64,000 nucleotides of DNA from UBA7330 sp965243485 (GTDB taxonomy: Bacteria > Bacteroidota > Bacteroidia > Cytophagales > Cyclobacteriaceae): positions 930,001 to 994,000 of the forward strand of contig CBDEVP010000001.1 of NCBI GenBank assembly GCA_965243485.1, written 5' to 3'. The notes beneath the pieces are model-generated. The model did not search any database and was not told where the DNA came from. It saw nothing but the letters and a program-made list of their open reading frames with translations. Shown here one piece after another: positions 51,283 to 60,594 of this stretch. Both the position numbers and the translations under genes were made by a program. Numbering within the stretch: the stretch's first letter is position 1; the number at the start of each line of letters is the position of its first letter.

Positions 51283-51998
51283 TTCAATGCAACACTAAAT
51301 GCAATTCTCCTGTAGCGATGTACAATTGCGAGTTTGATCCCTTGATTTTCTGCTAGCCATTCATTGCAAGCCCTTTGAACTCCGTGATCAGGCAAACATT
51401 TGTGTCTGTACCAATCGTCAAATACTAAAACGCTTCCATTTTGCAGCATTGGAGTAATGAAATCTAAAGCTTGTTTGGTAGATTCATAAAGATCAACATC
51501 AAAATATGCTACCGATACTTTACTTAAACCATACTTCTTTTTTGTTTCTTCAGTGAGACTTTTATCGTAGAAACCTTTAACAGCCTTTACCTTATTTAAG
51601 TCCACTCCATTTTTCTTCAAATTTGAAAAGAATTGGTTTTGAGAAGCGCTGTAGGCCCCCTTAAAATATTGAGCTGGAGCATTTTCGTCCTTGGTATCAG
51701 GTAAACCTTCGAAAGAATCGAATGCAATGAAACTCATATTATCAAAAATTGAATTCATTCCTATACTGTAGGAAATGTATTCATAATTCTTGTAAGCCCG
51801 AACAAATGAATCTCCCCTGTAAACCCCAAACTCCATGTAGTCGCCTTCTACCTGATTGTTTACTGAAATACCAATCGCTTCATCAAGAGCGGATAACTTA
51901 ACAAATTCATCCATAAATGAATGAATAAAAATTCTTCGGTATAAGGAATGAAAAATTCTTTTTAAATATCTCTGAATCGCTAATTTCTTACTGTTCAC
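51279..51998 (-). CDS. TylF/MycF-type macrocin-O-methyltransferase-like protein
   Basis: A 239-residue protein. The core follows TylF-type methyltransferases: YMEFGVYRGDSFVRAYK, FIAFDSFEGLPDTK, KGFYDKSLTEETKKKYG, then VAYFDVDLYESTKQALDFI and VLVFDDWYRHK containing the metal-binding acidic residues. These enzymes methylate sugar hydroxyls. In this cluster it probably modifies the polysaccharide terminus or repeat unit. It overlaps the GT-like gene by 4 bp. Confidence 0.88.
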   Translation of the reverse strand: MNSKKLAIQRYLKRIFHSLYRRIFIHSFMDEFVKLSALDEAIGISVNNQVEGDYMEFGVYRGDSFVRAYKNYEYISYSIGMNSIFDNMSFIAFDSFEGLPDTKDENAPAQYFKGAYSASQNQFFSNLKKNGVDLNKVKAVKGFYDKSLTEETKKKYGLSKVSVAYFDVDLYESTKQALDFITPMLQNGSVLVFDDWYRHKCLPDHGVQRACNEWLAENQGIKLAIVHRYRRIAFSVALK

Positions 51999-52151
51999 TT
52001 TTATCTTATTTATTTTTAATTTTAGTTAACTATTTTTCATTTTGAGTATAAATCTCGCTCTGGATTACAGATCTATCGCCAAGGAGTTCTCGTTATTTTT
52101 TCAAAATTTACAGAAAACGGATTCTAAATCTCAATTTATTAACCCAGAACC

Positions 52152-53654
52152 CTAAATAAATGGCACATCGAAAGTAATATGAAATTGATCCTTCAAAATT
52201 TTTCGTTCCGATTGATTAAATATTTTGAATCGCGAACTCATAACGAGAAAACTCAGGACAGACAATAACATTAGTAATAGGCCTGTTAGATCAAATAATT
52301 CAAAATACTTAATTACGCCGAAAATGACTATTGCAGGAAGCAAATTTAAGAGAATAATTTTTGACTCACTTGGAAATACAAAATTAAGACCTTCCCTTTT
52401 AAGTGAAATATAAAAATGAATGTACGTCCCAATCGATACCAGCCCTGTGGCAACAGCCGCACCCTCAATTCCAAACCGAGGAACCAGCAAAACATTTCCT
52501 ACCAAATTGATGATTCCCCAAATCATTGTCTGCAAAATTAAATTAGACCTCTCAATCGTATGACATATTGGGTAAAATGAGTCAGCGGAAGTTTGAATCA
52601 TAGAAAATAGTAGTAAAAGTTGAGCAGATAAAACTGAATCCTCATATGCATCCCCATAAATGAATAAGATGATTTCTCTAGCGAATACTATAAAAAAGCA
52701 ATAGAAAGGCCACAAAAGGAAAGCGTTTATCTTCTGTATAAAAACAAAAAAGTCTTTCAAAAGTTGATCTGATTTATCTTGGGTATATTTTCTTACGAGG
52801 GTAGGTAATAAGACTCCCTGAAGCATTCTACCGGGAGAAAAGTTTCGAAAATATGTTGGAAAGGCAATTGCAACGCCATAGTATGCCACACTTTGCAAAT
52901 TCATATACCAGGAAATTACGAAATTATCTATGGTATACTCACGAAAGACCTGACCTGACAAATAAAAGTAATTTGGCAAAGCAAAACGAATTACTCTTTT
53001 TAATGGGAACTTTGCGTTAATATCAGTTTCCTTATGTTTGGAAAAAACATGGTTGATAAAAAAGGGAAGATATAGCACCATTTCAATCACTTGAGAAAAG
53101 AAAAGGACGTATAGAATTGCCTCAAAGTCATAATTATTTGTAGTAACATAAACAATACCAGCAAGTGTGAATAGTCTTGATATAATTTTCACAATTCCAA
53201 CGATATAACGTTTCCCAAAGCCCGTTAGAACTGATCTTCCAATTATCGTGTTTAGATGGTAGACAAATAGATAGCCAAATGTCACAATAAGGTAGTCACT
53301 AAAAAGTTCAGCTGTTTTAAATGATTGATTAATAAAGAATTCATATTTGTAGACAATTATGAATGTCAGCAATAGGAGAGCAACTCTAACCATTAGTGAA
53401 TTAAAAACTATCTTCTGAATATTCTTCTTTTCACGAGATACCAGAAAACTTGGTATATACCTAGTTATTGATATTTCTAATCCGAAGGATGTGAAATAAG
53501 TTACTAAAACAGTGATACTTGCTAACAGTTTCCATAGGCCAAAGTCCTCGGTAACAAGTGTCCTAGCGAGAACTATTGAAATAATAAATGAGGTAATTGC
53601 ATTAACAATTTGCTCAAGAAAGACTATTACAGCTCCTTTTCCTTCATTCTTCAT
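52152..53654 (-). CDS. Oligosaccharide flippase (Wzx-like)
   Basis: A 500-residue polytopic protein of the MOP superfamily with about 12-14 membrane helices. It starts KGAVIVFLEQIVNAITSFIISIVLARTLVTEDFGLWKL, split over its first two helices, which is a standard Wzx signature. It exports lipid-linked repeat units to the periplasmic face, where the polymerase acts. Its start overlaps the stop of the Wzz-like gene by 4 bp. Confidence 0.92.
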   Translation of the reverse strand: MKNEGKGAVIVFLEQIVNAITSFIISIVLARTLVTEDFGLWKLLASITVLVTYFTSFGLEISITRYIPSFLVSREKKNIQKIVFNSLMVRVALLLLTFIIVYKYEFFINQSFKTAELFSDYLIVTFGYLFVYHLNTIIGRSVLTGFGKRYIVGIVKIISRLFTLAGIVYVTTNNYDFEAILYVLFFSQVIEMVLYLPFFINHVFSKHKETDINAKFPLKRVIRFALPNYFYLSGQVFREYTIDNFVISWYMNLQSVAYYGVAIAFPTYFRNFSPGRMLQGVLLPTLVRKYTQDKSDQLLKDFFVFIQKINAFLLWPFYCFFIVFAREIILFIYGDAYEDSVLSAQLLLLFSMIQTSADSFYPICHTIERSNLILQTMIWGIINLVGNVLLVPRFGIEGAAVATGLVSIGTYIHFYISLKREGLNFVFPSESKIILLNLLPAIVIFGVIKYFELFDLTGLLLMLLSVLSFLVMSSRFKIFNQSERKILKDQFHITFDVPFI

Positions 53655-54760
53655 ATTTCCGGTCCAACAATTTGCTTATATGTGGATTTGATTCCGGGTA
53701 AAAGAAAAATATATCCCATGCTAAACATGAAACCTAAAGCAGCAGAAAGAAATAGAATTAGTAATCTTTTAGGAGAAGCTTTCTTTAATGGAAAATTAGC
53801 TGGTTCTAATATTTTGAATAAGGGAGTATTTTTATTCAAATCAATCTTAGATTGTTCTAGCTGATTGGCCAGGGTAGTATATAATTGAAAATGTAAATCG
53901 TATTTAGACTGCAAAGCCCTCTCTCTGATTCTTGAAGATGAAGTAATCTGATTAAGATTATTATCTTGAAATGAAGCTAGCTCCTGTTGGATTTGTTCAA
54001 ATTCCTCTTTTTGCTTCGCATATTCATTAAGAATAAAATCATATTCTTTACGCGCCTTTTGCTGTCGATAATCTTCAATATATTGAATCAGTTCTTGATA
54101 AACATTAAGCGTAGTAAGCATAGCTAAATCAGGATCGGGCATTCTGGTAGTAATATTCAGCAGTCCTGTCTGAACATTCATATAAACAACTATACGTGAT
54201 TTTAAAATAGTGATCCACTTTTCCTCCTCCTTAGTCAGTTTTATTGTGTTGCCAGTATTTGAAGAGAAAGTGCTTTTTGACCCTGAGTCTTCTCCCTTGA
54301 GTGCTTCCCAGATTAACCATGGACTTTCTTTCAAAAAGCTAAATATTTTAATCACCACTGAAGTCTCCCTTTCATCGAAGTACTCCAGTAACACAACACC
54401 TTGGGGGTCTCCATTGATTGTAAGGTCCTTTTTTAGCATCTGTAGCAAAAATGGAGTACTGTTTACAACATTGGTATAAAGTTCGGGAGGTATATAACTA
54501 TCGTTTGAAAGCATTCCACTCAGATTTATACCACTCAATCCTCCAAATGTGCTAATTAATTCAGAGGTAGAACCCTGTGCTGAGTTGATTTCGGGCAGAA
54601 CCTGCATTTTTGATTCATATTCATTTTCTAATAAAAAGAATGCTATCAATAATCCTAAAATCGAAAAAGAAATGGTCCCGATCATTAATAATCTACGATT
54701 TGAAATTACCCGATTTGCCCAAATTATTGACTTTTGGTCTGGTCTTTCTTGAAGTTTCAT
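53651..54760 (-). CDS. Wzz-like chain-length/polysaccharide co-polymerase protein
   Basis: A 369-residue protein. Membrane helices are near residues 25-44 (LLMIGTISFSILGLLIAFFLL) and near 330-352. Between them lies a periplasmic region with strands near the start and a long coiled coil (residues ~220-305, e.g. KEYDFILNEYAKQKEEFEQI). There is no C-terminal tyrosine kinase domain, unlike Wzc. It would set chain length and link the flippase/polymerase to the SLBB exporter. It is coupled to wzx by a 4-bp overlap. Confidence 0.88.
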   Translation of the reverse strand: MKLQERPDQKSIIWANRVISNRRLLMIGTISFSILGLLIAFFLLENEYESKMQVLPEINSAQGSTSELISTFGGLSGINLSGMLSNDSYIPPELYTNVVNSTPFLLQMLKKDLTINGDPQGVVLLEYFDERETSVVIKIFSFLKESPWLIWEALKGEDSGSKSTFSSNTGNTIKLTKEEEKWITILKSRIVVYMNVQTGLLNITTRMPDPDLAMLTTLNVYQELIQYIEDYRQQKARKEYDFILNEYAKQKEEFEQIQQELASFQDNNLNQITSSSRIRERALQSKYDLHFQLYTTLANQLEQSKIDLNKNTPLFKILEPANFPLKKASPKRLLILFLSAALGFMFSMGYIFLLPGIKSTYKQIVGPEI

Positions 54761-54860
54761 GGGCTCATAAATATTAGATTGACAAATCTTTCTTTTTTAG
54801 GGATCCAAGTTGATAGCATTTATGAATATTATTGCTGAATGGGTTTCGAGTGACTAAAAA

Positions 54861-55847
54861 TCATTTATTATGATAGCTTTTAAACCACTCTACAAATTTG
54901 GATACCCCATCGTTGATTGATGTTTGTGGCGAAAAATTAATGGCATGTACTAAATCAGTTACATCTGCATAGGTATCCTTCACATCACCTGGTTGCATAT
55001 CTAAATAATTTTTCTCAATTGGCTTATCCAAATATCTTTCCAGACAATCTATATAATCCATCAGATTGACTGGGTTATTAGATCCTATGTTGTAAATCTT
55101 ATATGGCGACGCTAACATATCGCCTTTTTCAGGAACTTTTGGCATTATCCTAATTATCCCTTCAATAATATCATCAATATAAGTGAAGTCTCTTGTCATT
55201 TTTCCATAATTATATATATCAATAGGTTTCCCTTTCATGATACTGTCTGCAAACTTGTAAAGTGCCATATCTGGCCTTCCCCAAGGCCCATACACGGTAA
55301 AAAATCGCAATCCTGTTGAAGGAATTCCGTAGAGATGAGAATATGTGTGAGCAATCAGTTCATTTGACTTTTTAGTGGCAGCATATAAAGAGATAGGATG
55401 GTCTACTTTGTCATTGGTTGAAAAGGGAAGATTCTTATTACCACCATAAACCGAACTTGATGAAGCATATATAAAGTGTTTAATATCATAATGTCTAACT
55501 ACTTCTATCACATTAAAAAAGCCAACTATATTACTCGAAATGTAGATTTCAGGATTTGTAATAGAGTAGCGAACTCCAGCTTGAGCCGCAAGGTGAACCA
55601 CGATGTCAAACTCAAATTCATTAAATATCCTTGACAATTTTTCCTTCTCAGTCAGGTCATATCTAAAAAATTTGAAATTACTGTATTCATTTAGGATAGA
55701 AAGCCTACTTTCCTTTAGATTCGGATCATAATAATCGTTTAGATTATCTATTGCAATCACATTTTTCCCTTCATCAAGTAATCTTCTTGCTAAGTGAAAA
55801 CCAATGAATCCTGCTGCACCCGTTATAAATACTTTATTCATTAACAA
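54861..55847 (-). CDS. NAD-dependent epimerase, UDP-glucuronate 4-epimerase-like
   Basis: A 328-residue extended SDR. VFITGAAGFIGFHLARRLL binds NAD, and the following IDNLNDYYDPNLKESRL is characteristic of UDP-glucuronate 4-epimerases. Catalytic Tyr-Lys are in SLYAATKKSNE. GPWGRPDMALYKF and RDFTYIDDI are further family marks. It would provide a galacturonate-type sugar nucleotide for the polysaccharide. The upstream neighbour is the SLBB exporter, ~20 bp away. Confidence 0.9.
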   Translation of the reverse strand: MLMNKVFITGAAGFIGFHLARRLLDEGKNVIAIDNLNDYYDPNLKESRLSILNEYSNFKFFRYDLTEKEKLSRIFNEFEFDIVVHLAAQAGVRYSITNPEIYISSNIVGFFNVIEVVRHYDIKHFIYASSSSVYGGNKNLPFSTNDKVDHPISLYAATKKSNELIAHTYSHLYGIPSTGLRFFTVYGPWGRPDMALYKFADSIMKGKPIDIYNYGKMTRDFTYIDDIIEGIIRIMPKVPEKGDMLASPYKIYNIGSNNPVNLMDYIDCLERYLDKPIEKNYLDMQPGDVKDTYADVTDLVHAINFSPQTSINDGVSKFVEWFKSYHNK

Positions 55848-55868
55848 AAATCTTGAGTAGAAAAAAGT

Positions 55869-58379
55869 TTACTGACGAAACTCATCCAGCACCCTCAATA
55901 TCACCAAAGATAAAGTGGCCACACCGGAGGTCAATGAAATCACTGCCTGAGGACTCAATCCCTGGCGCTCTTCCCTTTTAGGAATAATTACCTCAGCTCC
56001 CGGCTCTACCTTTGGATAGTCCTTAAACCACAAAAAATTCCTGGTCCGCTCCGCTGATCCATTGGCATACACCACATAGGCTTTCCCCTTCTTGGCCTGA
56101 TCGGAAAATCCACCAGCCTGGGAGATGATTTGCTTAAAGCCTAGCGTATTGTCATATCGAACCGTACTTGGATATAGCACTTCACCACGGACACGCACCG
56201 TCTGCAATTCCCTGGGGATACTGATCACATCTCCTTCCTTCAGAATCAGATCAAATTTTGAACCCGGGCTTTTGAGTATCTCCTCCAGTTGAATGCCAAT
56301 GGATTCCTGGGTTTTGAAGGCCTGTTGAGTGTTGTCAATGACTGTATCCCGTTCAAACAATTCCTGGAGTTCCTGCCTCCGGAGCCGGGCGGCTTCATCC
56401 CCTTCTTCATCATCGGTCACATAATATTCTGTTCTTCTGATAAGTGTTGCCCCTCTTGGATAAGCGTAGGAAGTTAGATTTCCGGCCCTGAAAAGGACAT
56501 CTGAAATTCGCTCGTCTTTCTTTTTCAAGGCATATTTGCCCGGAAACTTTACCTCTCCCTCAATTTCGATCATCACCTGCTCCTCATAAAATGGGGATTT
56601 CCGGATTACGATCAGGTCAAAAGGGGCCAGTTCAAAGTCTGAAGCTTCATCGGAGATGCCCAAACCCTGATCAATGGAGAAATTGAAGACTTCTGATGAA
56701 ACGTCTTCGTCTCCTGCATCTCCTTTCACCCTTCGTGCCACTTCCACGGAGGACCTGGCTGCGCTTTCCTTAAATCCATTGGCCAGGTAGACGATATTTT
56801 CCACAGTCATACCTTTTACAAACGGGTAACTTCCCGGTTTTTGTACTTCCCCCTGGATGGTAACGGTATAATTCTCCTTCAGATCAAAAATGGACTGGAT
56901 CTTGACCTGATCTTCATTTTGAAGTTCCAGATCGTAATTGCCAGCGGTTAATTCGGATGGGACAAAAGCAATACTTGAAAGTGTGAAGTCTTCATTTTGC
57001 CGGATGATCAATCCCCGGCCCATGAAGGCATCTCCTCTGAATCCTTCGGCGAGCTGCACCAGATCAGACAACTTCATCCCTTCCTTCAATTCGAACTCTC
57101 CGGGATGGTTCACTGCGCCTTCGATGCGAACACGATTTGTGAATTGGTTGGTAATCTTGCCCACTTCAACATAGTCCCCTCCCTGCATGGGGAATTGGGC
57201 ATAGTGCATGGAGGTGACTGTTTGGACTGCTTTTTTGTTGGAAAGATTCCTTCTCAGGGATATAGATTCTTTGTAGGCTTCTGAGGAAAAACCACCGGCA
57301 AAATCAATGGCTTTTTCCAGGGTCTCACCTTCAAGCAGCTCGTAGTATGCCGGCCTTTTCACTTCACCGTCCATGCCTACCCTGTTCTGGTAAGGTCTCA
57401 CCAGCACCACATCATTGTCCTGCAGCATAATGTTCTGACCCTCTCCATAGATCATAAAGTTGTAAGCATCCAGCATATTTATTTTTTTCCCTCCTCTGAA
57501 TACCTGAATATCTCTTAGCGAGCCGGTTTCTGTCGGTCCACCCGCATAATACAGGGCATTAAATGCCGTACCAAAAGAGGACATCGTATAGGTCCCCGGT
57601 CTTTTTACTTCCCCAATCACATTCACACTGATGGTACGTATCTGACCAAGGCTGATCTGGGCAAATGTATTGTTACCCAGGGTGCTGTATATGGACTTTA
57701 AACGTGATTTAATTCGGGTATCGGCCTGATCCACTGTCAAACCATTCAGATAGATGGGCCCGAGACTGGGGATCCTGATATTTCCTTCCGGTGAAACATT
57801 CAGCTGATACGTTTGCTCTGAGGCTCCCCACACATCAATGATCAGCTGGTCTCCAGGACCAATCAAATAATCCTTCGGAGTGGCGATGTTCATGCTGGGC
57901 TCAAAAGTGAGATCTTCATTCTCAAAAAAGGACATTCCGAATATTTCTAATTTCTCGCCCTTCTTTAGAGTATCCGCTGGAATAATGTCTGCAAACGGAT
58001 CGAAAGGCGTTTCTCGATCCGTTCGGAATGTGGGAGACTCCCGCAGACGGGAAACTCCGCCCGTCCCGGTCTGACCTCCGGTCTGACCAGACTGTAGTTG
58101 ATTAATTCTGTTCCGAAGTTTGCTTATCTGGGCTTCCGACATCCCCCTGGCACGTGCCAGCAGCTCCAGTTGCTGCTCCGTATATCCACTGGATTCCACC
58201 TGCTGAATGAATCTTTTGATCTGATCGTCAGTCAGTTCATCCACGTTGATGTTCTGCAGATTTTGGATGCTGGGAGCGTCCTGAGCCTGTGTCGAATAGA
58301 CTAAAGTCGTTGTGAATAAAAATAGGAGTATCCGAAAAAAATACTTCTTCATGAATGAAGGTTGAGAATTCGGGTGCAA
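55869..58379 (-). CDS. Polysaccharide export outer-membrane protein with multiple SLBB domains
   Basis: An 836-residue Wza-type exporter. Signal peptide at about residues 10-32. A helical region (ARGMSEAQISKLRNRINQL) precedes the Poly_export domain, DYLIGPGDQLIIDVWGASE. Then come at least six SLBB repeats whose recurring signature is GEVKRPGTY or a variant (IGEVKRPGTYTM, DGEVKRPAYYELL, EGAVNHPGEFEL, QGEVQKPGSYPF, EGEVKFPGKYAL, RGEVLYPSTVRY). The C-terminus has a hydrophobic helix. It is much longer than Wza (~380), as in other Bacteroidota. It starts the minus-strand cluster; its promoter region contains an 8-bp tandem array. Confidence 0.93.
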   Translation of the reverse strand: MHPNSQPSFMKKYFFRILLFLFTTTLVYSTQAQDAPSIQNLQNINVDELTDDQIKRFIQQVESSGYTEQQLELLARARGMSEAQISKLRNRINQLQSGQTGGQTGTGGVSRLRESPTFRTDRETPFDPFADIIPADTLKKGEKLEIFGMSFFENEDLTFEPSMNIATPKDYLIGPGDQLIIDVWGASEQTYQLNVSPEGNIRIPSLGPIYLNGLTVDQADTRIKSRLKSIYSTLGNNTFAQISLGQIRTISVNVIGEVKRPGTYTMSSFGTAFNALYYAGGPTETGSLRDIQVFRGGKKINMLDAYNFMIYGEGQNIMLQDNDVVLVRPYQNRVGMDGEVKRPAYYELLEGETLEKAIDFAGGFSSEAYKESISLRRNLSNKKAVQTVTSMHYAQFPMQGGDYVEVGKITNQFTNRVRIEGAVNHPGEFELKEGMKLSDLVQLAEGFRGDAFMGRGLIIRQNEDFTLSSIAFVPSELTAGNYDLELQNEDQVKIQSIFDLKENYTVTIQGEVQKPGSYPFVKGMTVENIVYLANGFKESAARSSVEVARRVKGDAGDEDVSSEVFNFSIDQGLGISDEASDFELAPFDLIVIRKSPFYEEQVMIEIEGEVKFPGKYALKKKDERISDVLFRAGNLTSYAYPRGATLIRRTEYYVTDDEEGDEAARLRRQELQELFERDTVIDNTQQAFKTQESIGIQLEEILKSPGSKFDLILKEGDVISIPRELQTVRVRGEVLYPSTVRYDNTLGFKQIISQAGGFSDQAKKGKAYVVYANGSAERTRNFLWFKDYPKVEPGAEVIIPKREERQGLSPQAVISLTSGVATLSLVILRVLDEFRQ

Positions 58380-58392
58380 AAGTAGGTAATTG

Positions 58393-58488
58393 TTATTAGG
58401 TTATTTAGTTATTGGGTTGATAAGTTATTGAGTTAATCAGTTAATGAGCTATTAGGCTAGTGAGTTATTGGGTTAGTGAGTTATTAAA
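58393..58488. repeat. 8-bp tandem array upstream of the polysaccharide exporter
   Basis: Twelve consecutive octamers in exact register with consensus TTATTGAG or TTATTGGG on the plus strand. The array ends 13 bp from the exporter start codon at 58379, so it lies in its leader or promoter. Confidence 0.9.
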
Positions 58489-58501
58489 GGTACTCGGCCA
58501 T

Positions 58502-58758
58502 TTAACCTAAGTCTAAGCCTCTGATTTTTGCGTTGTGCTCCCAAACTTTAATTAATTGCCTTGTAATGGCCTCCGTCTTCTTCACCGGCATTCCACTCTT
58601 TTTCAGTTTCTCAATGTCTCGGATGCATCCATGCTTGTTGGTCCCTCAGCAAGAGTTGATGCTTTGAGTTTTGTAATTTGTGTTGCAATAGCATTAGCTT
58701 CATTATCGGAAATACCCGCTTGCTAAAGTTGCTTTGATATAGAAAACCTATCAATCAT
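58502..58758 (-). pseudogene. Decayed coiled-coil gene following Uma2
   Basis: An ATG overlaps the Uma2 stop codon (ATGA). The frame reads MIDRFSISKQL, then an in-frame TAG, QAGISDNEANAIATQITKLK, and a second stop after about 48 further codons. In another frame the end continues as IRDIEKLKKSGMPVKKTEA...IRGLDLG to TAA at 58502. The first part resembles DUF1640/CCDC90-type heads, and the second part looks like a different helical protein end. Two disruptions make it a pseudogene. Not seen in the intact Uma2 copy at 39117. Confidence 0.6.
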
Positions 58759-59309
58759 GATTCAATAATTTTGCTGACGCTGAGCGATTTACCAAGGATT
58801 TGAATAGAATCTTTGACCTCATACAATGATTTTTTACTGTATTTCTCACTTTTTGGATTCTTGTACTCTATGATCCGATCAGTTTCAATATCTATGATTA
58901 AGTAAACCGGTATATTTGAAGCTGCATACAAAGGCATTTTCACTGATTGATCATGCTTTATGGATGAATCGGACACTTCAATGATCACAAGTGTATCTGC
59001 AGGGCCCGGATGTGCGCTGGCATAAAAATCAGACTTGTACTTTAAAATCGAAATATCCGGTTCGGGTTCATTTTGATCATCTATTCTTACCGGTGCCTTG
59101 ATGCTAATGATTGCTTCTCCGGCAAATAATTCATTTAATATCTTTGATAATCTGTTTACTACGCTTGCATGCTTACTTCCTATTGGGCTCATTTCATATA
59201 TGTCTCCATGAATTAACTCTACCCGGTCAGAGGGTTTCAAAATACCCACCTCTGCCATTTTGTAGTATTTATCAACAGTAATTAATCTTTTTGTCACCTC
59301 TGTGATCAT
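58755..59309 (-). CDS. Uma2 family endonuclease-like protein
   Basis: A 184-residue protein, clearly paralogous to 39117-39695. It shares KRLITVDKYYKMAEVGIL, VELIHGDIYEMSPIGSKHA, EPEPDISILKYKSDFY, and the final active-site section TLVIIEVSDSSIKHDQSVKMPLYAASNIPVYLIID. The two copies flank the capsule cluster in the same orientation. It is probably a cytosolic nuclease fold with unknown substrate. Confidence 0.87.
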   Translation of the reverse strand: MITEVTKRLITVDKYYKMAEVGILKPSDRVELIHGDIYEMSPIGSKHASVVNRLSKILNELFAGEAIISIKAPVRIDDQNEPEPDISILKYKSDFYASAHPGPADTLVIIEVSDSSIKHDQSVKMPLYAASNIPVYLIIDIETDRIIEYKNPKSEKYSKKSLYEVKDSIQILGKSLSVSKIIES

Positions 59310-59510
59310 TTTTCTTATTTATTAACTATAAAGATACAAAAGTTAGGTAATTCAACTGACAGTACATTTGTGAGCACAGAGAATGATTGAGTTGTTTGGT
59401 TATTCCACCGGCAAACGAAGCTTTACCTGAGTTACGATCAACTTCTAGTCACTCAAGATCATTTTTTATTTGATTTCGTATAACTTATTTTTGATAGTAA
59501 TATATCTGCC

Positions 59511-59759
59511 ATGAGTCACGAAATACAGCTTTATAAAAACCTTGTAGATAAAATAGGAGATAAGGCAACAACCTCTTTATTGGATTTAATTGAGGCAAAA
59601 TCAGATAAAAAGTTTGAAGATAAAAAAGAAGTCTTTGCGACAAAGAAGGATCTTGCTGAACTTGAAGTAAGGGTAATTAGACAGATATACATTAGCTCTG
59701 TGATTCAATTTATTGCTATTGTTGGATCAGTTTTGGCTATTGTGAGATTCATTGTTTAG
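59511..59759 (+). CDS. DUF1640/CCDC90-like small tail-anchored protein
   Basis: An 82-residue protein. The N-terminal half is helical and charged (YKNLVDKIGDKATTSLLDLIEAKSD with KFEDKKEVFATKKDLAELE), predicted to form a coiled coil. One membrane helix ends the protein (FIAIVGSVLAIVRFIV). Such proteins are common in Bacteroidota near Uma2-type genes, though their role is unknown. It is convergent with cysQ, 6 bp between stops. The neighbouring pseudogene at 58502 has a comparable head. Confidence 0.65.
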   Translation: MSHEIQLYKNLVDKIGDKATTSLLDLIEAKSDKKFEDKKEVFATKKDLAELEVRVIRQIYISSVIQFIAIVGSVLAIVRFIV

Positions 59760-59765
59760 CCATAA

Positions 59766-60527
59766 TCAATTCCGAATCTCACCCACCACCAAAAAATACG
59801 GATTCAACAAATTCTCCTTGTTGTAAATCACGGGATTATCAGAATCCTTGACGAGTACCAGACCACCGGCCTCTTCCACCACAATCTGGGCTGCTGCCGT
59901 GTCCCATTCCATGGTAGGTGCATAGCGGGGGTAGAGATCAGCAGAACCTTCAGCTACCATCAAGAGCTTCAGCGAGCTTCCCTTCGAAACGATCTCGGGA
60001 GCATTGAGCTCATCCAGAAACTTTTGTGTCTCTTCATTCAGATGAGATCTGGAGGCAACCACACGTAATCCACTGTCTGATTTTGAGAAAGAATTTCCCT
60101 GAATTTTCTTACCATTCTTTGTAGCCCCTTCACCTTTCAAAGCGACAAAAATATCTGATAATACGGGAGTATATACCACACCTAAAACCGGGTGATCCCG
60201 GTGGATCAAAGCAATGTTGACTGTGAATTCACCATTTCTTTTAATGAATTCCTTCGTACCGTCCAATGGATCGATCATCCAGAAGTATTCCCAGTTTTTC
60301 CTTGTTTCATAGGGAATGGCTTTTCCTTCTTCACTTAAAATGGGTATCTCTGTTTTTTCCAGTTCACTGACTATGGCTTCATGTGAGGCTTTATCTGCCA
60401 GGGTCAAAGGAGAATTGTCAGCTTTCGCTTCAATGCTGAAGTCTCCGGAATCGTAGATCTTCAGGATTTCAACGGCTGCTTTTTGGGCTGCTTTTTGAGC
60501 AACTTGAGATAGGGATTTTAGATTCAT
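59766..60527 (-). CDS. cysQ: 3'(2'),5'-bisphosphate nucleotidase
   Basis: A 253-residue inositol-monophosphatase-fold enzyme that dephosphorylates PAP (and PAPS), a product or waste of sulfate use. Metal site residues Glu66-Glu67 (SEEG), and Asp86-Pro-Leu-Asp89-Gly90-Thr91 (DPLDGT) plus a second site at WDTAAAQIVVEEAGG. Full length. It ends the cysC-cysD-cysN-cysQ minus-strand operon and removes PAP that would inhibit sulfotransferases or RNases. Confidence 0.93.
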   Translation of the reverse strand: MNLKSLSQVAQKAAQKAAVEILKIYDSGDFSIEAKADNSPLTLADKASHEAIVSELEKTEIPILSEEGKAIPYETRKNWEYFWMIDPLDGTKEFIKRNGEFTVNIALIHRDHPVLGVVYTPVLSDIFVALKGEGATKNGKKIQGNSFSKSDSGLRVVASRSHLNEETQKFLDELNAPEIVSKGSSLKLLMVAEGSADLYPRYAPTMEWDTAAAQIVVEEAGGLVLVKDSDNPVIYNKENLLNPYFLVVGEIRN

Positions 60528-60594
60528 AGGCTTCGTTAAAGCTGGAAAAGATTCACTGCTTGCCCCAGGGAATGATTATATTACAAAAGGTCAC

